DNA of 64,000 nucleotides from Manihot esculenta (Eukaryota; Streptophyta; Magnoliopsida; Malpighiales; Euphorbiaceae): NCBI RefSeq assembly GCF_001659605.2, contig NC_035174.2, positions 21,588,027 through 21,652,026 on the forward strand, given 5' to 3'. Shown piece after piece: positions 47,242 to 58,267 of this stretch (position 1 is the stretch's first letter; every line of letters starts with the position of its first letter). Both the position numbers and the translations under genes were made by a program. The notes below the pieces were generated by a model. It was not told the origin of the DNA. It ran no database searches and saw only the letters and a program-made list of their open reading frames with translations.

Positions 47242-49110
47242 TCAGTCCATCCCTAGAATGACGTCAAAATCTGTCAAGTCTAGAACCACAAGGTCGGCGG
47301 ACAAGCATCTTCCCTCAATAAACACGGAACTACACTGGCAGACTGACTCTGCCACTGATGGATCACACTTGGATCCACTGACCCAGAGAGGACACTCTAA
47401 CTCAGAGATCATCAACCCTAACCTCTGGACGGCTCTCGGTGTAACAAAAGAATGAGATGCACCAGGGTCCATCAAGGCATACACATCTGAACAACCAATG
47501 ACTAAGTTACTTGCCACCACGGTGTTAGATGCATCTGCCTCCTGCTGAGTCATCGTGAAGATCCGTGCTGGAGCTGATGGACCTTCACCTCTGAAACCCG
47601 CTGAAGAAGAGGCTGCCCCTCTCCCTCTACCTCTGCCACTGGCCTGAGTCATGGCTGGAGCTGCTGGCTGCGCTACACTGCCTGAAGCTGTCTGCTGGGA
47701 CTGAGCCATCGGGGCTGCTCTTGGACATTCTCGAGACATATGCCCCTCCTGACCACATCTGTAACAGGCTGTCGTCCCAAACCGACATACTCCTCTGTAT
47801 GGCTTACCACACCTTGCACAAACTGCATTATCCGCACCAGAGCTTGAGCCACTCCCTAGTCCCAGACTGGACTTAACCTTGTTCCAAAACTTGTTCTTCT
47901 TAGACTTCCTGGGACCTCTGTCCCACTTCTTGCTACCTGAAGTTGCTGCACTCATTGAAGAAGAGCCTGGGGTTTTTGAACCAGAAGGCTGTGCCACTGA
48001 CTGTTTAACTGACCCCTGAACGATGGCACTGGCCTCCATTTTCCGGGCCATATCCACTATGGCATGGAAGCTCTCCCTATCTGCAGACTGGATCAAGGAG
48101 GAATATCTGGAGTGGAGTTTCATGATATACCTCCTTGACCTTTTCTGGTCTGAGTCAAGGTTTTGCCCTGCAAATGGCAACAACTCCAAAAATCTGTCGG
48201 TGAACTCCTCTACACCCATCTCATCAGTCTGCCTCAACTGCTCAAACTCTATCATCTTCAGCTCCCTTGAACTATCTGGGAAAGCCCATCCTGCAAACTC
48301 GTTTGCAAACTCCTCCCAAGACATGCTATCCACCTTCGGGTTCACATAATTCTTGAACCACTCTCGTGCCTTCTTGCACTTAAGTGTGAACCCAGCCATC
48401 TGGATGGCTCTACTATCATCAGTCCCAATCTCATATGTGATCACCTTGACCCTCTCCAGATACACAAACGGGTCATCCCCTTTTTCATACTGGGGAGCAC
48501 CCAACTTCATGTAGTCAGTCATCTTGGCCTTGCTCCCACTGGCTGAGCTAGGTCTAGGAGGTTGGGTAACTGGGGCTGCTGGATCTGCTGGAGGAGGAAG
48601 AGGTGCAGCATCCCCTGGGGTAGGGTTTGCCGGATTTGGATAGTAAGGTGGGGGTGGATACATTGGGTATTGTGAATAAGGTGGATAATAAGGTGGGTAT
48701 GGCATCTGTGTGGGATAAGGGCTGAAGCTGTGGTAGTCCGATGTGCCTCCCATCGAATACCCAGGGTTTTGTGAGAAGGGTGGGTAGTAAGGTGGCTGAA
48801 CAAATCCCGAGGCCTGAGTGCCTCCTTGGGATTCTCCCACTCCCTCTTCTGACATGCTAACTCCCAAACTGTCATCCCTCCTCTACTCTGCATCCATATC
48901 ATCCCCCATATCCTCTGACGCTCCTCCCTGAACTGTTCCTCTGACTGATCTGCTTCTACCCAGATCCAAAGACCTTCTAGGGTCTCTTACTGCTCTTTCT
49001 CGGCTAGACCTACTAGACATTGCCCTAGGCAATGCTGGAGGACGGGCGCTCGTGCCCTCATCCTCAGGTGGTACTCCAGTCAATCTTGCTGATCAACGAG
49101 TTCCTCTCAT
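47242..49110 (-). pseudogene. Element F: gag and protease with three stop codons
   Basis: The gag start is homologous to element B, ATG at 49110. In-frame stops: TGA at 49095-49093 (CGA in B and G), TAG at 48885-48883, and TGA at 47244-47242 in the protease (TGG in B). The first two are consistent with C-to-T decay. In order: Pro/Tyr-rich N-terminus, gag domain ([22 protein letters not shown]), zinc knuckle CYRCGQEGHMSRECP (near 47750), and retropepsin [12 protein letters not shown] (near 47470). The neighbouring short plus-strand ORFs are antisense shadows. Confidence 0.93.
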
Positions 49111-49345
49111 CCTGTTTTCTGAAAAACAGTACACATCACATAAACATTAGCATCATATGGTTCATGTGGGCACACATGAACCCGCATCACACATCATAGC
49201 ATATCATTCATATCATAGCATTTCACATCATCATGTAAGACAGGACTCCACATCCTATCCTAGTGGACATGACCTTTCCTATTGTGCTTGACTTTCTATA
49301 ACATCTATGAGCCCGACACTCTAGGTCCGACCATATGAACCTAGG

Positions 49346-49357
49346 GCTCTGATACCA
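49346..49357 (-). promoter_or_regulatory. Element F: primer-binding site, tRNA-iMet
   Basis: TGGTATCAGAGC on the minus strand, 3 bases inside the LTR boundary. The untranslated leader to the gag start is about 235 bp and shows no other feature. Confidence 0.93.
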
Positions 49358-49360
49358 TTC

Positions 49361-51688
49361 TGTAACGACCCAGAAATCGGATCGCTACCGGCGCTAGGAT
49401 CCAGATCGGCTTAAGGCCGCCGGGACCCGTAGCAAGCCTGACATGTAACCTGTAAACCTGTTTAATCCCATACATGATCAACAATCATACATAAAAATTT
49501 AAAACTTTTCTTTCATACATTCTATCATATGCCAAACTCAACCTGTGCATGCACTGAACTTATACATAATCATAAACCTGGCCCCTCTGTGGGATCTCAT
49601 CAATGCCCCCAATGGGGTGACATAACAAGTGTTGAGTTAGCTAAACATGGACATCAATAAACATTAAGATCATGTATCAAAAGGGATTACAATATACTAT
49701 GGTCAAGCACACTTCTAACCTCAATATCATTACATCACGTATCTATACATCATTATACAAACTGTCATGTCCACATTCTAACTATTACACACATATGACT
49801 TCATTACTCTTCTTGACTTCTCTGTCTAACCCGTACCTGCAAACCTGGGGAATTTAGGAGAGGGGTGAGCTACTAGAGCCCAGTGAGCAGAATCATAAAG
49901 CATTTAAAACACATGCTATCATGGAATGCATCACATCACAACTAATCATATCAAGGATGAACTTGTCACCAATTAGCCCTCTACATAATCCAATCATGCC
50001 AGGGGCGTAGTGCAGGCCACACCTGGTCTTTCTCTTATACATAACATAACATAACATACATATTCCATAGTGCCGGGGGCGTAGTGCAGGCCACATCCGG
50101 TCTTTCTCTTACATAGTGCCAGGGGCGTAGTGCAGGCCACATCTGGACTTCCATATCATATCATCATGTCATAACATATGAGGGCTAACGGATCATTCAA
50201 CATTCATCCACATCAACAACATATTATGCAATGCAACATATTCGTGATTTCTAATGCATACAACCTAAAATATCACATGGCATCCGTGATGCATGAACAT
50301 CCTCAAAACTGATTTATTTATTTAAAAGCATAAGAGTCATTCCACTCACCTCTGGCTAGCTCTGACACTGACTGAAGCAGTTGACTCACTGCTGAGGTCC
50401 TCGGTTCCTCGGGTCCAAACCTACACAGGTGGACTCAAATGAGGGACCAACATACTAGAACATAACTCTAAAAACATCCCCCAAAAACCCCCTAAAACAT
50501 CTCAAAACATCCATGCAAAACATGCAAAGAAAGGCTGGACAGGGCACTTTCGGCGGCAGGTTCGGCGGCCGAAAGTCCCTCCAGAGCCGAAAGTCAGGCA
50601 GGTTCGGCGGCACCTTCGGCGGCCGAAACTCCTAGACAGAGGCGAAACTCATGCATGTTCGGCGGCACTTTCGGCGGCCGAAACTCCCAGACAGAGACGA
50701 AAGTCTCCTTTCGGGGGCAAGCTTCGGCAGCCGAAGGCTGCCTCCATAAGGGGGTTCGGCGGCCGAAAGTCCCTTCGGCTGCCGAACCTGGTTTCTCCCA
50801 AAGGGCAGAAACTTGGTTCAAACATGCACAAACGCCTCCAAACTCAAACCATCATGCATTTAGCTCAACCAAAACATGCATACAAGCTCCTAGGGGTCTC
50901 AAACTACCTTAAACCCCAACTACAACACATCAAACACACATTACAAGCCACATTGTTCATGAACATACATTTATACCCATAAACATGACTATAACCTAAA
51001 CATGCATTCTACCCCCATGAACTTCATAAAACTTACTTAAAACATAATATAGGCTAGAGATCGACTCTTACCTCTTGAAGATCGAGAGTAGAGGCGACCA
51101 AACTTGGAGTTGGGAGAGATTTGAGTTCTTGAACCTCAAAGCTCCAAAACTTTTATCAAAAGCTCAAATCTTCAAAACAAAGTTAAAACAAATGAAAAAC
51201 TTGAAAGATCTAGAGGAAAAACATCAAAGATCGGTGAGGGACGGCGGAGAGCTCACCTTGGCCAAAAATGGGGAAAAGCTCGCCCGTTTTCGGCTAAAGG
51301 ACCCTTTTATAGTGGCTGTCCAGGCCACGTTCGGGGGCCGAATGTGCCTCCGCATGCATGCCATGTTCGGCGGCCGAACTTGAGGTTCGGCGGCCGAACT
51401 TGAGGTTCGGCGGCCGAATCTGGACTTCCCTCACTTATGCCTTCGGGGGCCTAAGGCTCACCCGAAATGCATGCATGTTCGGCGGCCGAACTTTGAGTTT
51501 CGGCGGCCGAACCTGAGCTTTCCTCCAAGGTTGTTTTTATTCAAAAACTCATTTCCTCTTTACTTAAAATCATCAAAAACATTAAAACATTTCATGAAAA
51601 CATGGTTTTACCCATCTAGGGGTCTCCGACATCCGAGATTCCACCGGACGGTAGGAATTCCGATACCGGAGTCTAGCCGGGTATTACA
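49361..51688 (-). repeat. Element F: 5' LTR
   Basis: 2328 bp, nearly identical to 41722-44029 but exactly 20 bp longer. The difference is one extra CTTGAGGTTCGGCGGCCGAA unit in palindrome array 1 (three units at about 51361-51420 against two). TATA complement at 51302-51311. It ends ...GTATTACA and is followed by GATAG. Confidence 0.95.
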
Positions 51689-52543
51689 GATAGCCAGTCA
51701 GATAAGAGAAGTCCAGGTGATGACCTAGTCTCCTTGGCACAGTGGGACATGTTATGATATGAGTCAGATAAGAGAAGTCCAGGTGATGACCTAGTCTCTT
51801 TGGCACAGCAGGACATATTATGACATGTAGTAGAGGGTAGTGGTGACAAATTCATCCGTGAGATGACATGTTTGTGATGTGATGCATTCCATGAGAGCAT
51901 GTAATGAATGAATTGTTTTATTGTTCCTCCTCACTGGGCTATAGAGCTCATCCCACTCCCTTAACCCCAGTTTTGCAGGTTCCGAGATAGCTAAGGGAAG
52001 TCAGAGTCAACAAGAAGAAAGAAAGCTATGCATGAATGTATGTTTGTAATAGCGTAGTGGACATGATATAAATAAAAGATTAGTTGTAATGTAATGTATA
52101 GATATGTACTGTCATGTACTGGATAGACTTGTGCTTTCCCTAGTGTCTTTGCTTTAGTGTGATGTATGATTAATCCCTTGTACATGAATCCTGTTTTACG
52201 TTTCTTGATGAGAAATGTGCGTATCAGGCTTACTGTATGGCTTTGATGAGATACCAGTGGATTGTGTGATAGATTAAAAGGGTTTCAATCCCTTAACCCA
52301 CAGCAGAAAGTAGTCACTGGTAAAGGCCCTGACGGCCATTTCAGATTGGCATATCTAAGTAGCAGTAGGTAAGCCTGGAGAGTTTTACAGGATTGTTGAG
52401 TATTTTTGATCATGTATGGGATTTATCAGGTACACAGAGAGTATAGTTGGCTTGCTACGGGTCCCGGCGGCCTTAAGCCGATCTTGATCCTAGTGCCAGT
52501 GATGGTTCGGACCGTTACAGAGGGGTACCGGTTTCCGGGCTGT
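51689..52543 (+). repeat. Element I: TSD GATAG, then plus-strand LTR, right part
   Basis: GATAG (51689-51693) is the second target copy. The LTR then continues with two minisatellite units around AGTCCAGGTGATGACCTAGTC (51712-51800), a CCCCAG acceptor-like site near 51967 and the family end block (CTACGGGTCCCGGCGG...). An internal GTTACA at 52514-52519 is followed by a second end-like copy, TTTCCGGGCTGT, that stops without the final TACA at about 52543. There it joins inverted LTR sequence. Confidence 0.8.
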
Positions 52544-53268
52544 CTCTCATGGAATGCATCACATCACAAACATGTCATCTCACGGATGAATTTGTCACCA
52601 ATAGCCCTCTACTACATGTCATAATATGTCCTGCTGTGCCAAGGAGACTAGGTCATCACCTGGACTTCTCTTATCTGACTCATATCATAACATGTCCCAC
52701 TATGCCAAGGAGACTAGGTCATCACCTGGACTTCTCTTATCTGACTGGCTATCTGTCTATCTCATAGTACTAGGAGCGACCTGGACTGTCCAGGAGCGGC
52801 CTGGTATGGCTATCTCATGCCATATCTCATCTGATCTCATAGTATCTCTGCACATATCAAGGGCTAAGGATCATCCAACATTCATCCACACAAATATCAT
52901 CTTATGCAATGCATCATATTCGTGGATTCTAATGCAACACAACCTAATTCATAACATGGCATTTGATGATGCATGGATCATGCTAGAAACGTGTCATTTC
53001 TCAATTTAAAACAGCAAGTTTAGTTCCACTCACCTGTAGCCACTGCTTGGCTAACTCTGGGCTACCTCTAACTCTGAAGCAGCTACTACTGCTACCCACC
53101 TCGGTTCCTCGAGTCCAATCCTACAATGGAGGACTCAAATGAGGCACCAAACATACTCTATGCAACTGATAATCCAAAATCCCTCTAGAACACCTCAAAA
53201 CATACATGCAAAACAAGCAAAGGAAGGTTGGACAGGACACCTTCGGCAGCACCTTCGGCGGCCGAATG
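52544..53268 (-). repeat. Element I': inverted LTR copy, left part
   Basis: Reverse complement of element I's own LTR: CTCTCATGGAATGCATCACA matches the inverse of 51873-51895, and the match goes on through the two minisatellite units (52633-52757) to a palindrome-array segment at 53264. The 3' end of this LTR copy is missing. The copy is broken by element G at 53268 and resumes at 60811. Confidence 0.85.
53264..53268. repeat. Target-site duplication of element G, left copy
   Basis: GAATG before TGTAACGACCC; the same GAATG at 60806-60810 follows the other LTR end. Confidence 0.92.
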
Positions 53269-55734
53269 TGTAACGACCCGGAACCGATACCCCTCTGTAA
53301 CGGCCCGAACCCGCTACCGGCGCTAGGATCCAGATCGGCTTAAGGCCGCCGGGACCCGTAGCAAGCCAAACATACATCCTATCACCTGGTCAAATCCTAT
53401 ACACGATCAAAACTTTAACATAAAAACTGAAACATAAGATGTATAGACCGAGCTTGACCTGTATGCGACATAACTGGAAACATAAAGAACCCCCTACTAG
53501 AGCCCTCATCAAAACTCTAGCTGGGTCAACATAACATACATCAAGCCGGAGTCACATCCAAAGAACCAAACCTAACCTATGCATGCATCAAACCACAAAC
53601 ATAAGACCTCCACTAGGGTCCTCATCAAACACTAGCGTGGTAAACCATACATGCCACCAGTTTAGTTCAAACAACTCAACATCTAAAACATAACATACAT
53701 CATGTATTAAACAGGAACTAACCAAGTCTTAGGGCCAAGCACAGTACTAATACATAAACCAATCTCTACTTTAATTACATTACAATTCATTATCTTGCAA
53801 TACATTATCTCATTTTACATTACATGTCCACACTAACATACTAAGCTATTACAAGCAAAACCTTAACTCTTGAGACTTCCCGGTCGACCTCATACCTGCA
53901 ACACTGGGGTTAGGGGAGAGGGGTGAGCTAAAAAGCCCAGTGAGTTGAAACGAAGAAAACAGTTCATTAATTACATGCTTTCATGAAATGCGTCACAGCA
54001 CAAACATTCCACATAACAGACGGACATGACCACCAAAACTCCCTCTGCGTAGTGCCTGGCCCATGAAGGGACTTACCCAGGTCTTTCATACATAACATAG
54101 TGCCTGGCCCACGAAGGGACTTACCCAGGTCTTTCATACATAACATGGGCTATTGGGGTCGCCTTGGTCCATCGACATCAACAATAAATAATGCAATGCG
54201 TCATATTCGTGTAACTAGTGCAATCAACCTATTACATATAAACATGATGTGTGAACATGCTTTAGGCATTTGATTTCATAAAATAAAAGATTAAGTTTAG
54301 TTCTACTCACCTCTGGCAGACGCTTAACTGACTCTGCAACTGCTAACACTGATGGCCTCCTCGAACCCTCGGGTCCGATCCTACACAGGTGGACTCGAAT
54401 GAGGTGCCAAACACACTCTAAACAACTCATAAACAACTACCCAAAAATCCCTTAAAACATCACTTAAACATGCATAGAAAACAACTATGAAAAGGCTGGA
54501 CAGGGCACTTTCGGCGGCACCTTCGGCGGCCGAACCCTCTCTCCAGAGACGAAACTCGGGCACTTTCGGCGGCACCTTCGGCGGCCGAAAGTCTGCTTTC
54601 AAGCCAAAACTCAACTTTCAGGGGCAAGGTTAGGCGGCCAATCCATGCATCCATAGGCAGGTTCGGCGGCCGAAGCTACTTTCGGCGGCCGAACCTGAGT
54701 TCTTCCCAGAAGGGCAGAACTCAGCTTCACATGCATTCAAGCCTCCCCAAACCTTCCAAACACCCCAAAACAAGCACCCAGCCTCTTAAAAACATGCATA
54801 AACCTAAAACCATGCACAAAGGAGTTTAAACAAACTTAAACTCCAACAAAGAATATCAAAAAGCATACTTAAATGGCTTATGACCCACATAAGCCAAAAC
54901 CAACAAAACCACCCAAATCCTCACATACTCTCTCCCCATCATGCATACTCATTCCCACATGCATAAACTAGCTTAAACCTCCTACACATCATCACATAAA
55001 CATATATAAACATACATTTGTATAAAAACCCACATAAAGCCTAACATGCATATCTACCTATACTTAACCATTAAAACCTCTTAAAACTTACTTAAAACTT
55101 CATGAAACGAAAAAGAAAGCATAGATCCACACTTACCTCTTGAAGATCGAGGGTTTGTGCGAGCTCTAACTTGGAGATGGGAGAAACCAACTCCTTGGGT
55201 CTCCAAGCTTCCAAAACTTGATCTAAACTTGAAAACTCTTCAAAACAGCCATAAAACTCATGAAAACATGAAGGAGATGAAGAAAAACATGAAAACGGCC
55301 AAAGGAGTGTATAAACTCACCTGAGCTCGAGAATGGGAAGAAAACTCGCCCATTTCCGATCTGAGGGCCCTTTATAGGTGGCCTGCTGAACCACCTTTGG
55401 CAGCCTAACGTGCCCCCTAAACTCAAGCATGTTCGGCGGCCGAACCTTGGCTCGTTCAAACAAAGCTTTTCGAGGCCAAAGGCGCTCCCGAAGCCTTCCC
55501 ATGTTCGGCGGCCGAACTTCACTTTCGGCGGCCGAACCTGGCAAATGCCTCCTTGGTCTTTTCTTTTCAAAACTCAATTCCTTTCCATTTAAAACCATGA
55601 AATCATATGAAAACATTTTAGAAACACATTTTTACCCTTCTAGAAGCCTCTGGCATCTTCAGAAATTCCAGATTCCAATGGAGATCCCGCCGGAAGGTAG
55701 GGATTCCGATGCCGGAATCTAGCCGGGTATTACA
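53269..55734 (-). repeat. Element G: 3' LTR
   Basis: 2466 bp. Its inner part follows the family plan: TATA complement 55368-55376, palindrome arrays about 54508-54700 and 55430-55540, two minisatellite units CCTGGCCCATGAAGGGACTT (54051-54140). Its U5 end is unusual: TGTAACGACCCGGAACCGATACCCCTC stands before a second TGTAACGGCCCG, so the terminal motif is doubled over about 27 bp. The gag-side LTR has the same doubling. Confidence 0.93.
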
Positions 55735-55750
55735 TTCTTCCCCCCTTTAA

Positions 55751-55772
55751 GAACATTCGTCCCCGAATGTTC
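55751..55772 (-). promoter_or_regulatory. Element G: hairpin next to polypurine tract
   Basis: The 22-bp inverted repeat GAACATTCG...CGAATGTTC; the purine-tract complement TTCTTCCCCCCTTTAA lies between it and the LTR (55735-55750). Confidence 0.85.
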
Positions 55773-55846
55773 CACAAACAAACAGGCAATCATAAAACAT
55801 AGCATCTAGCATACATAAAACAAGCAAGCAACCAAGCATGCAAAAC

Positions 55847-57130
55847 TTAAAACCTCTCTCCCAAAAGAGAGACACAGGCACTGCTGGAGTACAAACTCCC
55901 GGGTCTCCCCAAACACTCACTACCATCCAGTGGTGATTTCCAAAACTTTTCCACCATCGGGATTTCCTTGTTCCTCATCTTCTTGACTTGTGTGTCCATG
56001 ATCCGCACTAACTGCTCAACATAGGTGAGATCCCTTGAGATCTCCACCTCTGGTTCTTTAAGAACCCTACTAGGACCTGACACGAACTGCCATAACATGG
56101 AACATGGAAATCCGAATGGATTTTTCTCCATAGGAAATCACCCTTCCAAAAAGAGACACCTTAGCAATACCCAACCTTCTCCTGGACTCCACACGCTTCT
56201 ACTGCGCTACTCTGATCCTTACTCTTCTCTTCTCTTCTCATCTTTACTTACTGGCTTCTTCTCACTACTAACCCAAAACTAACTCTAACTCGCACAGGTA
56301 GTACCCGGATTTCAGATCTATCTTGGAAAACAACCAGCTCCTACCAGCTGTCCCAATGGATGATCCATCCTGCATGGGAATACCTGCCCTTGGTAGTGAC
56401 CTTGGTCAACTGCCTGAAGTTGACACAGGGTCTCAAGGATCCATCCTGCTTTTCCCACAACAACACTGGAGCACTCCAGGGTGAGGTACTAGGTCGGATA
56501 AAACCCCTTGTCTACCAAGTCTCGCCTCTACTCTGACTACTACCTCTCTCTATGCAGGCGCCATCTTGTAGGGAAGGAAAGAAATGGTTCTGGTTCCAGA
56601 CACCACTCCTACTCCAAACTCTAACTCCCTGACAGGTGGTAAACCTGACAACTAGCCTGGGAAAACAACTAAGAACTCTCTCTAACAACTAACACTGAGG
56701 CTGGTTCCCTGACCTGACGGCTAAACTCTCAAACAAGAGCTAGAACCCTCTGACAACCCCTCCTATGCACCCTACAAACCTGACAGGCTGACATCAAACC
56801 TCTAGGCATCCCTACTGTGTTCCCTTAGAAGACTACCTCTGACCCATTCTGTCCTCAGAATCCGACTACCTTGTTTCTGCAGACCAAGATAGCACCACGA
56901 GCAGAAACCAATTCATCCCTCGATTGACGTCCAGAAAGTCAAGTCTAGGACCTCAAAGTCGGGTGGAAGGCATCTACCCTCAACTGACACTGAACTGGAC
57001 CGGCAGACTAACTCTGCCACAGATGGATCACACTTGGGTCCACTGACCCAAAGAGAACACTCTAGCCCAAAAGCTATCAACTCAACCTCTCGACGGCTCC
57101 TAGAGCAACTAAAGAAAGAGAAACTCCAGA
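55847..57130 (-). pseudogene. Element G: scrambled pol remnants
   Basis: Minus strand. A C-terminal integrase/chromodomain piece (EPEVEISRDLTYVEQLVRIMDTQVKKM) lies at about 55900-56080. RT pieces lie at about 56300-56700, where runs match B's RT start (the region before the active site) with many small indels. Protease pieces ([23 protein letters not shown]) lie at about 56940-57070. The RT active site, RNase H and integrase core are absent. Internal size is about 2.5 kb against about 5.3 kb in F. Confidence 0.85.
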
Positions 57131-57132
57131 GT

Positions 57133-57945
57133 TCACAAAACATACACATCAGAACATTCAAAAGTGAGCGTACCTGGCACCACTGTGTTCGATGTGTCTG
57201 CCTCTTGCTGAGCTTGGGTGAAGATCCGAGCTGGAGCTGACGGACCTTCTCCACGGGAACCTTCAGAAGAAAAGGCTGACCCTCTTCCTCTGCCTCGACC
57301 ACTAACCTGAGCCACGGCTGGAGCTGCTGGCTGAGCCGCTCTACTTGAAGTTTCCCGTTGAGACTGTGCCAACCAGGGCGCAATGGGACACTCACGTACC
57401 ATGTGCCCTTCCTGACCGCATCTAAAACATAGATTAGTCCCAATTAGACAGACTCCCTTATGCGGCCTTCCGCACCTCAAGCATCTTGAACTGCTTGAGC
57501 CAGAGCTTGAGCCACCAAAACCCAGACTAGCCTTCAAATTCTGCCAAAACTTCTTCTTCGACCTTCTGAGGCCTCTGCCCCACTTCTTACTTTTTGTGGA
57601 GGCTGTACTCAAAGTGGAGGGATCAATCCCTCCTGAACCTGAGATCCTGGAATCCTGAGTCTGAGCATCCTCCTGAGAATCTCCCATACCTTCTTTTGAC
57701 ACTCTGATTCCCAAACTGACATCCCTTCTCTGAACATCCGACTCTACTTCCCTCATACTAGCTGACATCCTTCTTGGAGCCATTCCTTCTCTGCTTACAT
57801 CAAAAGACCTTCCAGGGTCCCTTGATGTTCCCCATCTGCTGACTCCCCACGACTGCGCTCTTGGCAGAGCAGGGGGAAAGGTGTCCATACCTTCCCTCTC
57901 AGATGGAACTCCAGTCGATTCCACAGATCGACGAGCACCTCGCAT
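57133..57945 (-). pseudogene. Element G: gag remnant lacking the capsid domain
   Basis: Starts at the homologous ATG 57945 (MRGARRSVESTGVPSE). The N-terminal segment is followed directly by the part before the zinc knuckle (SGGIDPSTLSTASTKSKKW); the whole capsid region present in B and F is deleted. The zinc knuckle [15 protein letters not shown] (near 57400) remains, and the frame stays open into the protease start (ECSDVYVL) and stops at about 57133. The open 270-codon frame may still be translated. Any function, such as RNA binding through the knuckle, is speculation. Confidence 0.85.
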
Positions 57946-58251
57946 TCTGGCTCCTCTGAAGAACAACACACAAGCATACAATCATTAGCATCAAACGGTT
58001 CATATGAAAACACATGAACCTGCAACAACCATAGCATTCATAGTATAACATACATAACATTAATGCACATGCATAACATCATGGCATTTCACATCATCAT
58101 ACAAGACAGGACTCAACATCCTATCCTAGTGGACATGATTCTCCCTATTGTGCTTGCCCTTCTATGACCTCTAAGCCAACCTCTTTCCGATTTGGGATAT
58201 CTCTAATCCTTGAGCATCTTTGCTCAACACACCGTACTCTTGAGGCCCAAA

Positions 58252-58263
58252 GCTCTGATACCA
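58252..58263 (-). promoter_or_regulatory. Element G: primer-binding site, tRNA-iMet
   Basis: TGGTATCAGAGC on the minus strand, 4 bases inside the LTR boundary. Retained despite the loss of coding capacity. The leader (57946-58251) shows no other feature. Confidence 0.92.
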
Positions 58264-58267
58264 AATC

